Assembly: GCA_028066595.1 (NCBI GenBank)
Contig: JALCBJ010000003.1
Span: 72,936 to 136,935, forward strand
Origin: Thermoanaerobaculia bacterium
GTDB taxonomy: Bacteria > Acidobacteriota > Thermoanaerobaculia > Multivoradales > J023
Direction: 5' to 3'
DNA: 64,000 nucleotides
This document shows positions 8,100 to 17,161 of this stretch, in pieces. The notes under the pieces are model-generated. The model searched no databases and had not been told where the DNA came from. It saw only the letters and a list, made by a program, of their open reading frames with translations. The position numbers and the translations under genes were made by a program. The stretch's first letter is position 1, and every line of letters begins with the position of its first letter.

Positions 8100-10274
8100 C
8101 TAGTGGCGCTTCCGAGCTTCCCGGCGTCGCCTCTTCGCTTCCGAGCCTGCCAGCTTCACCGTCGTCGCGAGCAGGTCTCGCAGCTGGTCTCGGATCTCCC
8201 GTTGTAGCGGCTTCTCGCCGTAGCTGGCGTCGAGGTAAAGGTCCACCAGACGCCCTCCGGGCTCAGCCGCCGCGGGGATCTCGATCGCAAGTCGCCGGCG
8301 CAGCTCGAGGGGCGCCGTCGCCTCGTCGACGCCGAAGCCCTGTTCTTCGAGGGTCGACCGCAATCGTTCGTAGGCTTCCACTGCACGCAGCGGCCGTCGC
8401 CTCCACAGCCACAACGCGGTCACCAAAGCAGCAAAGATCAGGAGACCCCCGAGCCGCACCTTAGGGGAGGTCCACAGAGCGAAGCCCTGCGTGGGCTCCC
8501 CCGCAACGACCGTCGTCAAGACGGTATCTGGTGCAAGGTCGGGATCTGGTTCCTCGGGCCAAAATCGATTCCACAACTCTGCGAGGCGCGTCTTCATCGC
8601 CTCGATGATGCTCTCTTGGTCGTCTGAGCCGTAGGTCAAGATATAGCGATCGAAGCGGTAGACGACGAAGTCGTATATCTGAATAGCGAGAAGGAAGAGA
8701 CCTCGGTCCGGCGCCGTCGGGCGGCCAGCGGGAGGTGTCGGATCAAAGACTTGCCAACCGTCCTCGGTCAGTGCTTCGACCCAGGCATGGGCGTTGCTCG
8801 CCCGCACCACGAGCTGGTCTTCCAGGTTGTTGACCTCGGCACCCAGGAAGCCTGTCACCAACCGCGACGGAATGCCTTCAGATCGAAGCATCAGCACCAT
8901 CGACGTAGCGAAGAGCTCACAATGGCCGCTTCGATGCTCGAAAAGGAACTCCTCGATCGGACGTCTCCCCTCGCGCCCGGCGAAGTCAGTGGTGTAGTCG
9001 ATCTCGTTGATCAACCACCGCTCCAGACGCCGAGACCGCTCAAACGCCGAGCCTTCGCCCATTACCTGGCGCGCCAGCTCCCGCACTCGCGGCGATGCAG
9101 CCGACGCATCGAGTCCGTCGGTACCATCGTGCGCCGCGATCACCACCTGGCGCGACACCAGCACATCGTAGTTCACGGCCTGCCCTCGCTGGGCCAGCCC
9201 ACGGTGCGCGAAGTCGCCGCCCGGGCCCCAACCCAAAGCACGCACGCTGCCCGGTCCCACGTCGACCGCCACGGTTTCCATGGGCAAAACCAAACTCGGA
9301 CTGTCGATGGGCTCCAAGCTCACCTGCCAGCGTCCGACCACATCGGGTCCCTCGCCCTCCGGCTCCAGACGCACGACGCCTTCGGCATCGGCCTCGAGCG
9401 CTCGAAACTCCCCATAGGATCGAGACCAGCGGTTCTCCGCATTGTCGTACGTCTCGAAACTGGCGCCTTTGAGTCGTAGATCTCCTGCATCGGGCCAGGA
9501 ACCGGTCTCTACTCCGATGCGCAGCACGACTTCTCGATTCTCGCGAATTCCCGAGGTCAGGCTCGATAGATTGACCTGATCGCTGAAACCGGTGGTGCGT
9601 GCGAGACCGATCTGCCCAGCTCCACGCCCGAGCACCCACGGCTTGCGTAGGCGCGGCATGGCTGCAAAGACCGGGATGGCGAGAGCGATGATCAACAGGA
9701 GCGACACCCAGCCGGCCCAGCTGATGCGAGGCAGCGGCGTGGCCCGGACGGGCTCCTTCGCGGGCTCCTTCTCCTTCTCGCGGGACACCGCACGTCCGAC
9801 AGCGGCGAGCATGCTGAGATGGGCCAGCCGCGCCAGACCGTACAGACACAGTGCCGCGGCGCCCACCAGGTAGAGAATCACCGTCATGTGGGAGCTGGTG
9901 GCCATGGCGGCCACGAACAAAAAGAAGATGGCCGAAAGGATGTGCCACTTTTCGTTCTCCTGCTTCATCGAGTAGAGCTTCACCACCAGGAGAAACAGAA
10001 GCAGATGAAGCAGCGCCCGCACCACCTGGTCACGCAGGAGAGATTGGCGGAGATCGATCGCCAGGACCGGCAGGTAGAGGAAGCCCAGCAGGTTGAGGGC
10101 AGTGTTGGACAGGACGATCGGGCGGCCGTCTTCGACCCGTTGCAGGAAGTAGACGACAAAGCCGGCATAGACGAAAAGTACCGGCCACTCGAGTACTTGA
10201 TTGAGCGGCAAGGGCAACGGCAACAAGAGGGCCAGCCATCCCACCAGAAGGCGCTTTTCGCGTGCGAATTTCAC
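8100..10274 (-). CDS. Transglutaminase-like membrane protein (DUF3488/TgpA type)
   Basis: The start was moved from 10466 to the GTG at 10274 (VKFAREKRLLVGW) because the upstream part lies inside the DUF58 gene in another frame. The 724-residue protein begins with a run of six or seven membrane helices (DUF3488), then a large periplasmic region with a transglutaminase core. The triad is visible as Cys in GHCELFATSM, His in SNAHAWVEAL and Asp in WQVFDPTPP. One more helix (LIFAALVTALWLWRR) and a cytoplasmic DUF4129-like tail rich in basic residues follow. It comes last in the MoxR-DUF58-transglutaminase order, a widespread set linked to envelope protein processing, though its substrate is unknown. 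Confidence 0.85.
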   Translation of the reverse strand: MKFAREKRLLVGWLALLLPLPLPLNQVLEWPVLFVYAGFVVYFLQRVEDGRPIVLSNTALNLLGFLYLPVLAIDLRQSLLRDQVVRALLHLLLFLLVVKLYSMKQENEKWHILSAIFFLFVAAMATSSHMTVILYLVGAAALCLYGLARLAHLSMLAAVGRAVSREKEKEPAKEPVRATPLPRISWAGWVSLLLIIALAIPVFAAMPRLRKPWVLGRGAGQIGLARTTGFSDQVNLSSLTSGIRENREVVLRIGVETGSWPDAGDLRLKGASFETYDNAENRWSRSYGEFRALEADAEGVVRLEPEGEGPDVVGRWQVSLEPIDSPSLVLPMETVAVDVGPGSVRALGWGPGGDFAHRGLAQRGQAVNYDVLVSRQVVIAAHDGTDGLDASAASPRVRELARQVMGEGSAFERSRRLERWLINEIDYTTDFAGREGRRPIEEFLFEHRSGHCELFATSMVLMLRSEGIPSRLVTGFLGAEVNNLEDQLVVRASNAHAWVEALTEDGWQVFDPTPPAGRPTAPDRGLFLLAIQIYDFVVYRFDRYILTYGSDDQESIIEAMKTRLAELWNRFWPEEPDPDLAPDTVLTTVVAGEPTQGFALWTSPKVRLGGLLIFAALVTALWLWRRRPLRAVEAYERLRSTLEEQGFGVDEATAPLELRRRLAIEIPAAAEPGGRLVDLYLDASYGEKPLQREIRDQLRDLLATTVKLAGSEAKRRRREARKRH

Positions 10275-10287
10275 CGTGGAGACACCA

Positions 10288-11343
10288 TCACGCCACGTCG
10301 CGTCGGCCAGGTTGCTCGGGTTCCGACATCGACAGCTCCAAGCTGCGGGTGGCTTGGGCCGGTGCCAAGAGGGCTCGCGACTCCACCGGCTTGGCCTCCA
10401 CCAATGCCAGCACTTCCAAGATGTTGCGACGCTGGCGGCGGCCCGTCGCGAAGGGGACACGGACATCGCGCGTCACGAGGGAGACCTCGAATCCGTCGTC
10501 GAGGAAATCGAGCGCGGCAGTAGCCGCCTCGCTCACCAAGCGCTCGAACCGTTGGCGGTCGGCCTCCTCTTTCAGACTCCCGATGGCGTTGTCGAACACG
10601 ATCGCAAGCCTCTGCGAGGCTTCGCTCTGCCGTTGCTGGAAGATGAGCCGACCATGGCGCGCGCTCTGCTTCCAGTGCATATGTCGAGGGTCGTCTCCCG
10701 GGTGATAGTCCCGGAGACCGTAGAGCTCGTGGCCCCAGCCCGGACGCCGGGTCGCTTCGTCACCGGCGCGCCCTGCTTCGGCCGGTCGCGAAAGAGCCGC
10801 ACCGAAGATTTCGGGATAGATCAAGATCTCCAAGTCGGTGCGTAGATGAATCCCCTTGCGGAAGAGGCCTAACGGGAAGAGCGACACGACATGCACGGCT
10901 CGGACCCTGCGCAGCCCGCGCCGACGCATCATCAACTCGAGACGCCCCCGAATCTCCTCCTTCGGCGCCAATGACGCCACGAAACAGGGTGTCGGTCTGC
11001 GGCGACCGGAACGCACCGGAGGTTCCACGTCTTTCGGGTCGATGGTGAGAAGCAACATCCATCGCGGCAACAGCCTGCCCCGATGTCGCAACTGAAAACG
11101 CAAGTGGCACGGGGAGTTGGCATAGAGCTCTCCCAGCTCGTCCAGGTCCAACTCCAGACCCCTGACGTTGACACGAGCCATCCACGCCGACACCAAGAAG
11201 ACCGCGACCATGGTGGCCACGATCAAAAACAGACCGTTGTTGCCAGTGTTGGTCGCGGCAGCGGTCAGGACCACCGTGGAGGCGACGTAGAAGACGCCGA
11301 CCCGCGTCAGGGAGATGCCATCGGATCGCGCCGCCGCGCTCAC
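10288..11343 (-). CDS. DUF58 membrane protein
   Basis: The 351-residue protein starts with GTG and has two adjacent N-terminal helices (VGVFYVASTVVLTAA and LFLIVATMVAVFLVSAW). A beta-rich domain follows, then the DUF58 signature GLRDYHPGDDPRHMHWKQSAR, leading into a degenerate VWFA-like fold. DUF58 proteins are encoded next to MoxR ATPases and probably act as their membrane partners. It lies 51 bp after moxR and 13 bp before the transglutaminase gene, so the three are almost certainly co-transcribed. Confidence 0.88.
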   Translation of the reverse strand: MSAAARSDGISLTRVGVFYVASTVVLTAAATNTGNNGLFLIVATMVAVFLVSAWMARVNVRGLELDLDELGELYANSPCHLRFQLRHRGRLLPRWMLLLTIDPKDVEPPVRSGRRRPTPCFVASLAPKEEIRGRLELMMRRRGLRRVRAVHVVSLFPLGLFRKGIHLRTDLEILIYPEIFGAALSRPAEAGRAGDEATRRPGWGHELYGLRDYHPGDDPRHMHWKQSARHGRLIFQQRQSEASQRLAIVFDNAIGSLKEEADRQRFERLVSEAATAALDFLDDGFEVSLVTRDVRVPFATGRRQRRNILEVLALVEAKPVESRALLAPAQATRSLELSMSEPEQPGRRDVA

Positions 11344-11394
11344 CGCAGGGTGCTCTCGCCGAAGGCTGAGTGTAGCTCCGTCACCGCGCTCGCA

Positions 11395-12378
11395 TCAGAG
11401 TGGCACCGGCGTGGTCGACAAGATCTGGCGGATGGCGTCGCGGGCCTCGTCCGTATCACCAGTGCCGCGCTTCAAGGTCACGCGATGGCTGAGCACAGGA
11501 ACCGCCAGGCGCTGCACGTCGTCAGGCACCGCATAGTCGCGACCTTCGCACAACGCCAAGGCCTGGGTCGCTCGATAGAGGCTTTGGACACCGCGGGTCG
11601 AGACCGGCAGAGCGAACTCCGCTCCTTTGCGCGTCGTCTCGGCCAGCTGCAAGATATAGTCCGCCAGCTTTTCGGTGACCTTGACCTCCCGAGCGCGCTG
11701 CTGCAAAGACACCAGCTCCGCCTGATCGAGCGCCGGCTCGACGCGGTCGACGAGCGCGTCGACCCCGCCCGAGAGGATGAGGCGCCGCTCCTCGTCGCGC
11801 GGAGGGTAACCCATGGTGAGGGACATGAGAAAACGGTCGAGCTGCGACTCTGGCAGCGGGTAGGTTCCCAGATACTCCAGCGGATTCTGCGTTGCCAAGA
11901 CCAGGAAGGGACGGCTCAGCTGATATCGACGCCGCTCCACGGAGACCTTTCGCTCGCTCATGGCTTCGAGCAAGGCAGATTGCGTCTTGGGGGTGGCCCG
12001 ATTGATCTCATCGGCGAGGACGACGTTGGCGAACAGTGGCCCCGGAACGAACTCGAACGTCTGCTGTTCCTGACGATAGATCGAGACGCCGATGATGTCT
12101 GAGGGCAGCAGGTCACTGGTGAACTGGATGCGCTGAAAGGCGAGGCCCAGTGCGCGAGCCAGAGTTCGTGCCAGGGTCGTCTTGCCAACACCCGGAACGT
12201 CCTCCACCAGCAGGTGGCCGTCGGCCAGCAAGCACACCACCGCCAGACGAATGACGTCGCGCTTGCCGCGCACGACCTGGGCTACCGTGTCCTCGAGTCG
12301 CCTCAAAGCCGATAGATCGGCGGCGGCCGGCGTGGTTAGATCGGCTGCTGGAGAGATCGTGGCCGTCGAAGTCGTCAT
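11395..12378 (-). CDS. MoxR-family AAA+ ATPase
   Basis: The ATG at 12378 is preferred over the TTG at 12381 because AAAGGA stands at suitable spacing. The 327-residue protein has Walker A GVGKTTLA, Walker B VVLADEINRATP, the sensor region LVLATQNPLEYLGTYPLPESQLDRF and the C-terminal lid (STRGVQSLYRATQALALCEGR). MoxR proteins act as chaperone-like ATPases that mature or activate partner proteins, often VWFA-domain proteins. The neighbouring DUF58 and transglutaminase proteins are the likely clients. Confidence 0.93.
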   Translation of the reverse strand: MTTSTATISPAADLTTPAAADLSALRRLEDTVAQVVRGKRDVIRLAVVCLLADGHLLVEDVPGVGKTTLARTLARALGLAFQRIQFTSDLLPSDIIGVSIYRQEQQTFEFVPGPLFANVVLADEINRATPKTQSALLEAMSERKVSVERRRYQLSRPFLVLATQNPLEYLGTYPLPESQLDRFLMSLTMGYPPRDEERRLILSGGVDALVDRVEPALDQAELVSLQQRAREVKVTEKLADYILQLAETTRKGAEFALPVSTRGVQSLYRATQALALCEGRDYAVPDDVQRLAVPVLSHRVTLKRGTGDTDEARDAIRQILSTTPVPL

Positions 12379-12439
12379 CAACGGTCCTTTACGGATGTCG
12401 GTGCTCGGCGGTTGAGGCCCGCTACGGGCCCCGACGAGT

Positions 12440-13066
12440 TCAGCTGCCCGCGGACTGAAATTCGCGGTACTGAGAACGCTCGGCGGGGGGCACGGACTTG
12501 TTCAGGTTGACGGCGAAGACGTCACCCTCTTCGAAGAGAACGCCAGTCTTCTGGAAACCCACCTGCTCGCTGACACCCTTCGACATCGCCGGCAACTCCA
12601 GGTACTCCAGCCAAGAGGCCTTCTCGGCACCCGAGGCTCCGGCCTGAGTGACCTCCACGGTGATTCCCTGGAGGGCCTCGCCGCGACCGTCGTAGAGAAC
12701 CAAGAGGTCGAAAACGATGGTGTGAGGCTGTGGACCCGGAACGAGGTCAACGATTGCGACGTCGGTCGAAGCTTCGTCTCCTGCTCCATCTCCCACCGGC
12801 GTCGGAGTCTCGGCCGCCTCTCCCTCCGGCGTCGGAGTCTCGGCCGCCTCTCCCTCGGCAACTTCGTCTCCGGCCTCGCTATCTGCCGCTTCGTCCACCG
12901 CCTCGTTCTCCAACTCGGGATACCAGCTATTCAGGCTGACGGTGTACTGAGCACGCTTGGCGGCCACCTGCTCTTCGGGACTTCCCGCCTGACAGCCGGC
13001 GAGGAGGAGCGAGAGCAGAGCGAAGGCGGTGAGAAGCGAAAAGAAACGGCGCACGTCGAACTCCAT
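12440..13066 (-). CDS. Lipoprotein with Glu/Thr/Pro repeat
   Basis: The track start at 13168 lies inside the upstream gene. The ATG at 13066 gives a lipoprotein signal (FFSLLTAFALLSLLLAGC) and a 208-residue protein. An acidic low-complexity linker follows, containing the 10-residue repeat EGEAAETPTP twice. The C-terminal half is a folded beta-rich domain (HTIVFDLLVLYDGRGEALQGITVEVTQ, then KTGVLFEEGDVFAVNLN). No family was recognised. It lies 22 bp after the GT2 gene and 61 bp before moxR, so it may belong to that transcript. Confidence 0.7.
   Translation of the reverse strand: MEFDVRRFFSLLTAFALLSLLLAGCQAGSPEEQVAAKRAQYTVSLNSWYPELENEAVDEAADSEAGDEVAEGEAAETPTPEGEAAETPTPVGDGAGDEASTDVAIVDLVPGPQPHTIVFDLLVLYDGRGEALQGITVEVTQAGASGAEKASWLEYLELPAMSKGVSEQVGFQKTGVLFEEGDVFAVNLNKSVPPAERSQYREFQSAGS
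12796..12856. repeat. 30-bp in-frame tandem duplication
   Basis: GTCGGAGTCTCGGCCGCCTC begins at 12801 and again at 12831. The two units are identical over about 26 bases. They encode the repeated EGEAAETPTP linker of the lipoprotein. Being a multiple of three, the repeat can expand or contract without a frameshift. Confidence 0.88.
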
Positions 13067-13088
13067 GTGGGGCGTTGGATCTCTTACG

Positions 13089-13796
13089 TCAGGGCAGCAG
13101 ATTATAGCGAAGGATCGCCCAGATCGCCGAGACGCCGTCCTTCCAACCGATCTTCTTGCCTTCGGCATAGGTACGCCCGTGGTACGAGATCGGTACTTCG
13201 TAGACCCGCCACTTCTTGCTCTTCGCCACCTTGGCCGTGAGCTCCGGCTCGATGCCGAATCGATCGGATCGAAGCTTCATGCCTCGCAACACTTCCGCAC
13301 GAAAGACCTTGTAGCAGGTCTCCATGTCGGAGAGGTTGAGGTCGGTCATCATGTTGCTGAGCATGGTGAGGACGCGATTGCCTACCGAATGCCAGAAGAA
13401 GAGGACACGATGGGGTCCGGACAGGAAGCGCGAGCCGTAGACCACGTCGGCCAAGTCGTCGAGTATCGGCTGGAGCAACACGGGATACTCGCGCGGGTCG
13501 TACTCGAGGTCGGCATCCTGCACGAGGACGATGTCGCCACCCGCACGCTCGAATCCGGTCCGCAACGCGGCACCCTTGCCGCGGTTGCTCTCGTGCTCGA
13601 CGTAGGTCATCGGAAACTCGCCCGACGCGTCCAGCCGGCGCAACACGTCGCGAGTCCCGTCCCGGGATCCGTCGTCCACGACCACCATCTCCAAGCTCAA
13701 CCCCTCCGGCAACGGTGCCGCGAGGACCCGACGAAGCAAGGTCTCTACGGTCGCTTCTTCGTTGTATGCGGGGATAACGACGCTGAGCTGAGTCAT
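13089..13796 (-). CDS. Family 2 glycosyltransferase (polyprenyl-phosphate sugar synthase type)
   Basis: The true start is the ATG at 13796 (MTQLSVVIPAYNEEATV); the track ORF runs back through non-conserved sequence toward recA. The 235-residue GT-A enzyme shows the nucleotide-binding strand VVIPAYNEE, VVVDDGSRDGT, and the metal-binding motif VLVQDADLEYDP. NLSDMETCYKVFRAEVLRG is characteristic of dolichol-phosphate mannose synthase-like bacterial enzymes. It has no C-terminal membrane helices, so it is probably membrane-associated only. It likely transfers a sugar from a nucleotide donor to undecaprenyl phosphate or a related acceptor. Confidence 0.88.
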   Translation of the reverse strand: MTQLSVVIPAYNEEATVETLLRRVLAAPLPEGLSLEMVVVDDGSRDGTRDVLRRLDASGEFPMTYVEHESNRGKGAALRTGFERAGGDIVLVQDADLEYDPREYPVLLQPILDDLADVVYGSRFLSGPHRVLFFWHSVGNRVLTMLSNMMTDLNLSDMETCYKVFRAEVLRGMKLRSDRFGIEPELTAKVAKSKKWRVYEVPISYHGRTYAEGKKIGWKDGVSAIWAILRYNLLP

Positions 13797-13869
13797 GCTT
13801 CTGAGACGACTTTCGCTGGTAGGGGCCTGGCAGGCTAGGACCGACGATCTCGGCCCGGACTTACGCCTC

Positions 13870-13898
13870 TTGACTGCCTCTTTGGGATGCACTACTCT
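13870..13898 (+). promoter_or_regulatory. Candidate sigma-70-type promoter of recA
   Basis: TTGACT (13870-13875) is followed after 17 bp by TACTCT (13893-13898), a good -35 and a weak -10, 160 bp upstream of the recA start. The doubled TTCGAA element lies just downstream. This is a pattern match only. Confidence 0.4.
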
Positions 13899-13916
13899 CG
13901 TGCTCGACCAAGGTAT

Positions 13917-13930
13917 TTCGAACCTTCGAA
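13917..13930. promoter_or_regulatory. Doubled TTCGAA element upstream of recA
   Basis: TTCGAACCTTCGAA consists of two copies of the palindrome TTCGAA with an 8-bp period, placed about 20 bp downstream of the candidate recA -10. The position suits a repressor such as LexA, but the motif does not match a LexA box that I can name with confidence. Confidence 0.35.
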
Positions 13931-14057
13931 CGGAGCTTCGAGAGGCGAGAGTATAGCGTCCCTCCAGCCTCGACTCGTCGGTCTTCTCAGCATCAGACCC
14001 GTCTTCACGAGCCACGTCAACGCGCAGGTGGCCTGCGCGCGAGGAAGGATCGCAATC

Positions 14058-15113
14058 ATGGCCCGAGCTTCGCAAAACTCCGAAACCGACAAGACCAAGG
14101 CCCTCGAAGGTGCGGTCGCACAGATCGAACGCCAATTCGGCCAGGGCTCGATCATGCGATTGGGCCAGCACGAGACGCTGTCCATCGCGTCGATCCCCAG
14201 CGGTTCCTTGGCAGTCGATACCGCTATCGGTATCGGCGGCTTCCCGAGGGGTCGCGTGGTAGAGGTCTTCGGACCCGAGTCGTCCGGCAAGACGACACTG
14301 GCTCTTTCAGTGGTCGCCGGCGCCCAACGCCACGGCGGTGCGGCCGCGTTCATCGACGCCGAGCATGCCCTCGATGCCGAGTACGCGACCAAGATCGGCG
14401 TCGATATCGACAACCTGCTGGTCTCGCAGCCCGATTCGGGCGAACAGGCTCTGGAGATCGCCGAGATGCTCGTGCGCTCCAACGCCGTCGACGTGGTCGT
14501 GGTCGATTCGGTAGCGGCCCTCGTTCCCCGCGCCGAGCTCGAGGGCGAGATGGGCGATTCCCACGTCGGCCTGCAGGCGCGCTTGATGTCGCAAGCGTTG
14601 CGCAAGCTCACCGCCATCGTCGCCAAGTCGAATACATGCCTGGTCTTCATCAACCAGATTCGCGAGAAGATCGGTGTCATGTTCGGCAGCCCGGAGACCA
14701 CCACCGGAGGTCGGGCGCTCAAGTTCTACTCCTCCGTACGCATCGACATCCGCCGCATCGCGGCGATCAAGGACGGCGACCAGGTCGTGGGCAGCCGCGC
14801 AAAGATCAAGGTGGTGAAAAACAAGACCGCAGCGCCGTTTCGTCAGGCAGAGTTCGACATCGACTACGGCGAAGGCATCTCACGCACCGGAGAGCTGATC
14901 GACATGGGCGTGGAGAACAAGCTCGTGGTGAAAAGCGGAGCCTGGTACAGTTACGGCGAAGTCCGTCTAGGTCAGGGTCGGGAGAACGCCAAGCGGTTCC
15001 TGCGCGAGAACGACGATCTCGCCGATGAGTTGGAATCCAAGCTGCGCGAGGTTCTCGGCTTGCCGCCGATGCCCGCCAGGACCGATTCGGACGACGACCA
15101 GGAACAGAACTAG
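14058..15113 (+). CDS. recA: Recombinase RecA
   Basis: RecA forms an ATP-dependent filament on single-stranded DNA for homologous recombination and SOS induction. The ATG at 14058 ([20 protein letters not shown]) is preceded by GAGGAAGG; the track start at 13887 is a 5' extension. The 351 residues match the normal length. Motifs are Walker [11 protein letters not shown], the family stretch [36 protein letters not shown], loop L2 region [30 protein letters not shown], and the C-terminal acidic tail (DSDDDQEQN). It stands alone, divergent from the GT2 gene; no recX follows. Confidence 0.98.
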   Translation: MARASQNSETDKTKALEGAVAQIERQFGQGSIMRLGQHETLSIASIPSGSLAVDTAIGIGGFPRGRVVEVFGPESSGKTTLALSVVAGAQRHGGAAAFIDAEHALDAEYATKIGVDIDNLLVSQPDSGEQALEIAEMLVRSNAVDVVVVDSVAALVPRAELEGEMGDSHVGLQARLMSQALRKLTAIVAKSNTCLVFINQIREKIGVMFGSPETTTGGRALKFYSSVRIDIRRIAAIKDGDQVVGSRAKIKVVKNKTAAPFRQAEFDIDYGEGISRTGELIDMGVENKLVVKSGAWYSYGEVRLGQGRENAKRFLRENDDLADELESKLREVLGLPPMPARTDSDDDQEQN

Positions 15114-15163
15114 CATCGCAGCCGTCCCGTCGAGGCCGCTGCCAAAACTCCCGACGGACGAAC

Positions 15164-17161
15164 ATGACGGCGACACTCCCTCGATCAGGCTCTCTGCGAG
15201 ACCGCCCGGTCCTCGCTCTCGTTCTGCTAACGCTCTGTGCGGCGCTCTGTTCGCCGCCCGCCGCCGTTCTCGCGCAGGACGCGGGGGCTAGCGGTGTCGA
15301 CCTCGCAGGGGCCGAGCTTTCGGTACCCGTCAACATGTCGGCGACACCGCTGCGGCTGACGACGTCGCTTCAAGAGGGAACCGAGGTACGAGTCACACTC
15401 AGCGGCGTCTCGGAAACGGTCGTCGTAGGTGAAGACGGCGCCTTCACGACCGCAACGTTGAAGCTCGGCGGCGGCGTCAACCAGGTAACGCTGAACGCAG
15501 CAGGACAGAGTCGTGAAGTCCGGGTACCGACGCTGCCGGGCTGGACATCGATCCTGCCGCCCCTCCTCGCCGTCATCCTGGCGCTGATCTTCAAAGACGT
15601 GCTGGTGGCGCTTTTCCTCGGCATCCTGTTCGGCGCCATGATGATTGAGAGCTGGCACCCCGGCGCCGCCTTTGCGAGGACCATCGACACCTACATCGTG
15701 AATTCGCTCACCGATGCGTCGCATATCTCGGTCTTGTTGTTCACCAGCTTGTTGGGCGGCATGGTCGGCGTGGTGACCAAGAGCGGGGGTACCCAGGGCA
15801 TCGTCGAGCGGTTGCGCCCATGGGCCACATCACGACGTCGCGGTCAGATCGCTACGTGGTTCATGGGCCTGGCGATTTTCTTCGACGACTACGCCAACAC
15901 ATTGATCGTCGGCCCGACCATGCGACCGATCACCGACCGGTTGAAGATCAGTCGCGAGAAGCTCGCCTATATCGTCGACTCCACTGCAGCCCCCGTGGTC
16001 TGTCTGTTCCCCATCTCCACGTGGGTGGGATTCGAGATCGGCCTGATCGGCGACGCCTTCGAGAAGCTGGGCCTCGAAGCCGATGCCTACGGTGCGTTCC
16101 TGTCGTCGATCCCCTACCGCTTTTACCCATTCTTCGCTATCACGCTGGTGCTGATGCTGGCCATCACCCGTTTCGATTTCGGCGCCATGCGTCGAGCCGA
16201 GATGAGGGCCATGAACGAAGGGAAGGTACTCGGAGACGATGCCCGACCCATCGCGGACTATGCCAGTCAGGGCATTCAACCGTCGACAGACAGTCCCAAG
16301 CGAGCTCTCAACGCCCTCGTCCCGATCGCGACGGTGGTGCTGGTGACACTCTTCGGGCTGTGGCAAACCGGCTCGCAAGCGCTGGCCGAGAAGGGCGAAC
16401 CGGCAGCGGAGGGTTTCTGGCTCGGGATACGCCAGCTGCTACAAGGCGCCGACAGCTACGTGGCCCTGCTCTGGGCCAGCTTGGCGGGTGCGTTGGTGGC
16501 TCTCGTGCTGCCGCTCTTCCAGCGGATCTTTCGTGTCGAAGAAGGCGTCAGCGCTCTGGTGGCCGGCATCAAGTCGATGTTGCTAGCGCTTCTCGTGTTG
16601 ACCATGGCATGGTCGCTTTCCGCCGTATGCGAGGGCTTGTCAACGGCCCACTATCTCTCGGGACTGGCCCAGGGAAACCTCGAGCCGCACCTTCTGCCGG
16701 CCTTGACCTTCGTGCTCGCGGCAGCCGTTGCGTTCGCCACCGGCAGCTCGTGGGGGACTCTGGGCATCATGGAACCGCTGATCATTCCCATCGCCCACGC
16801 GCTGTCGGTGGACGCCGGCTACAGCTTTGGCGATCCGGTCTACCAAGTCGCCATGATGGGCTCCATCGGTGCGGTGCTCACCGGTGCGGTGTGGGGCGAC
16901 CATTGCTCGCCCATCTCCGACACGACGATCCTTTCGTCCATGGCCTCTGGATGCGATCACGTGGCTCACGTTCGCACCCAGCTACCCTACGCCCTCACCA
17001 CCGGGGCAATGGCCATCTTCGTCGGCGCCGTTCCGGCAGCCTACGGCGCTCCCGCCTGGTCGATGCTTCTGCTGGGTATCGCTATGATCTGCGTGGGCGT
17101 CGTGTTCTTCAGCCGGCGTCAACGGGCCTCTGAGGAGGCCGGGGAGCCGGCCGTTGGCTGA
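15164..17161 (+). CDS. NhaC-type Na+/H+ antiporter with exported N-terminal domain
   Basis: The 665-residue protein starts with a signal-peptide-like segment (VLALVLLTLCAALCSPPAAVLAQ). A beta-rich region of about 90 residues follows (VTLSGVSETVVVGEDGAFTTATLKLGGGVNQVTL), resembling an Ig/carboxypeptidase-regulatory fold that should face the periplasm. From about residue 125 it is a polytopic transporter of the NhaC/YuiF family, with about eleven helices, FFDDYANTLIVGPTMRPITD, and GSIGAVLTGAVWGDHCSPISDTTILSSMASGCDHVAHVRTQLPYA near the end. Sodium/proton exchange is known for relatives; amino-acid/proton exchange is also possible. The exported N-terminal domain is unusual. The next gene overlaps its stop. 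Confidence 0.85.
   Translation: MTATLPRSGSLRDRPVLALVLLTLCAALCSPPAAVLAQDAGASGVDLAGAELSVPVNMSATPLRLTTSLQEGTEVRVTLSGVSETVVVGEDGAFTTATLKLGGGVNQVTLNAAGQSREVRVPTLPGWTSILPPLLAVILALIFKDVLVALFLGILFGAMMIESWHPGAAFARTIDTYIVNSLTDASHISVLLFTSLLGGMVGVVTKSGGTQGIVERLRPWATSRRRGQIATWFMGLAIFFDDYANTLIVGPTMRPITDRLKISREKLAYIVDSTAAPVVCLFPISTWVGFEIGLIGDAFEKLGLEADAYGAFLSSIPYRFYPFFAITLVLMLAITRFDFGAMRRAEMRAMNEGKVLGDDARPIADYASQGIQPSTDSPKRALNALVPIATVVLVTLFGLWQTGSQALAEKGEPAAEGFWLGIRQLLQGADSYVALLWASLAGALVALVLPLFQRIFRVEEGVSALVAGIKSMLLALLVLTMAWSLSAVCEGLSTAHYLSGLAQGNLEPHLLPALTFVLAAAVAFATGSSWGTLGIMEPLIIPIAHALSVDAGYSFGDPVYQVAMMGSIGAVLTGAVWGDHCSPISDTTILSSMASGCDHVAHVRTQLPYALTTGAMAIFVGAVPAAYGAPAWSMLLLGIAMICVGVVFFSRRQRASEEAGEPAVG

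Noticed and set aside
8751-9479. Plus-strand ORF (242 aa) inside the transglutaminase-like gene
   Set aside because: Shadow of a gene with a complete catalytic triad; no conserved motif and no ribosome binding site evidence.
15820-17133. Plus-strand ORF (437 aa) in another frame of the antiporter gene
   Set aside because: Arg/Pro/Ser-rich composition typical of a high-GC off-frame reading and no domain.
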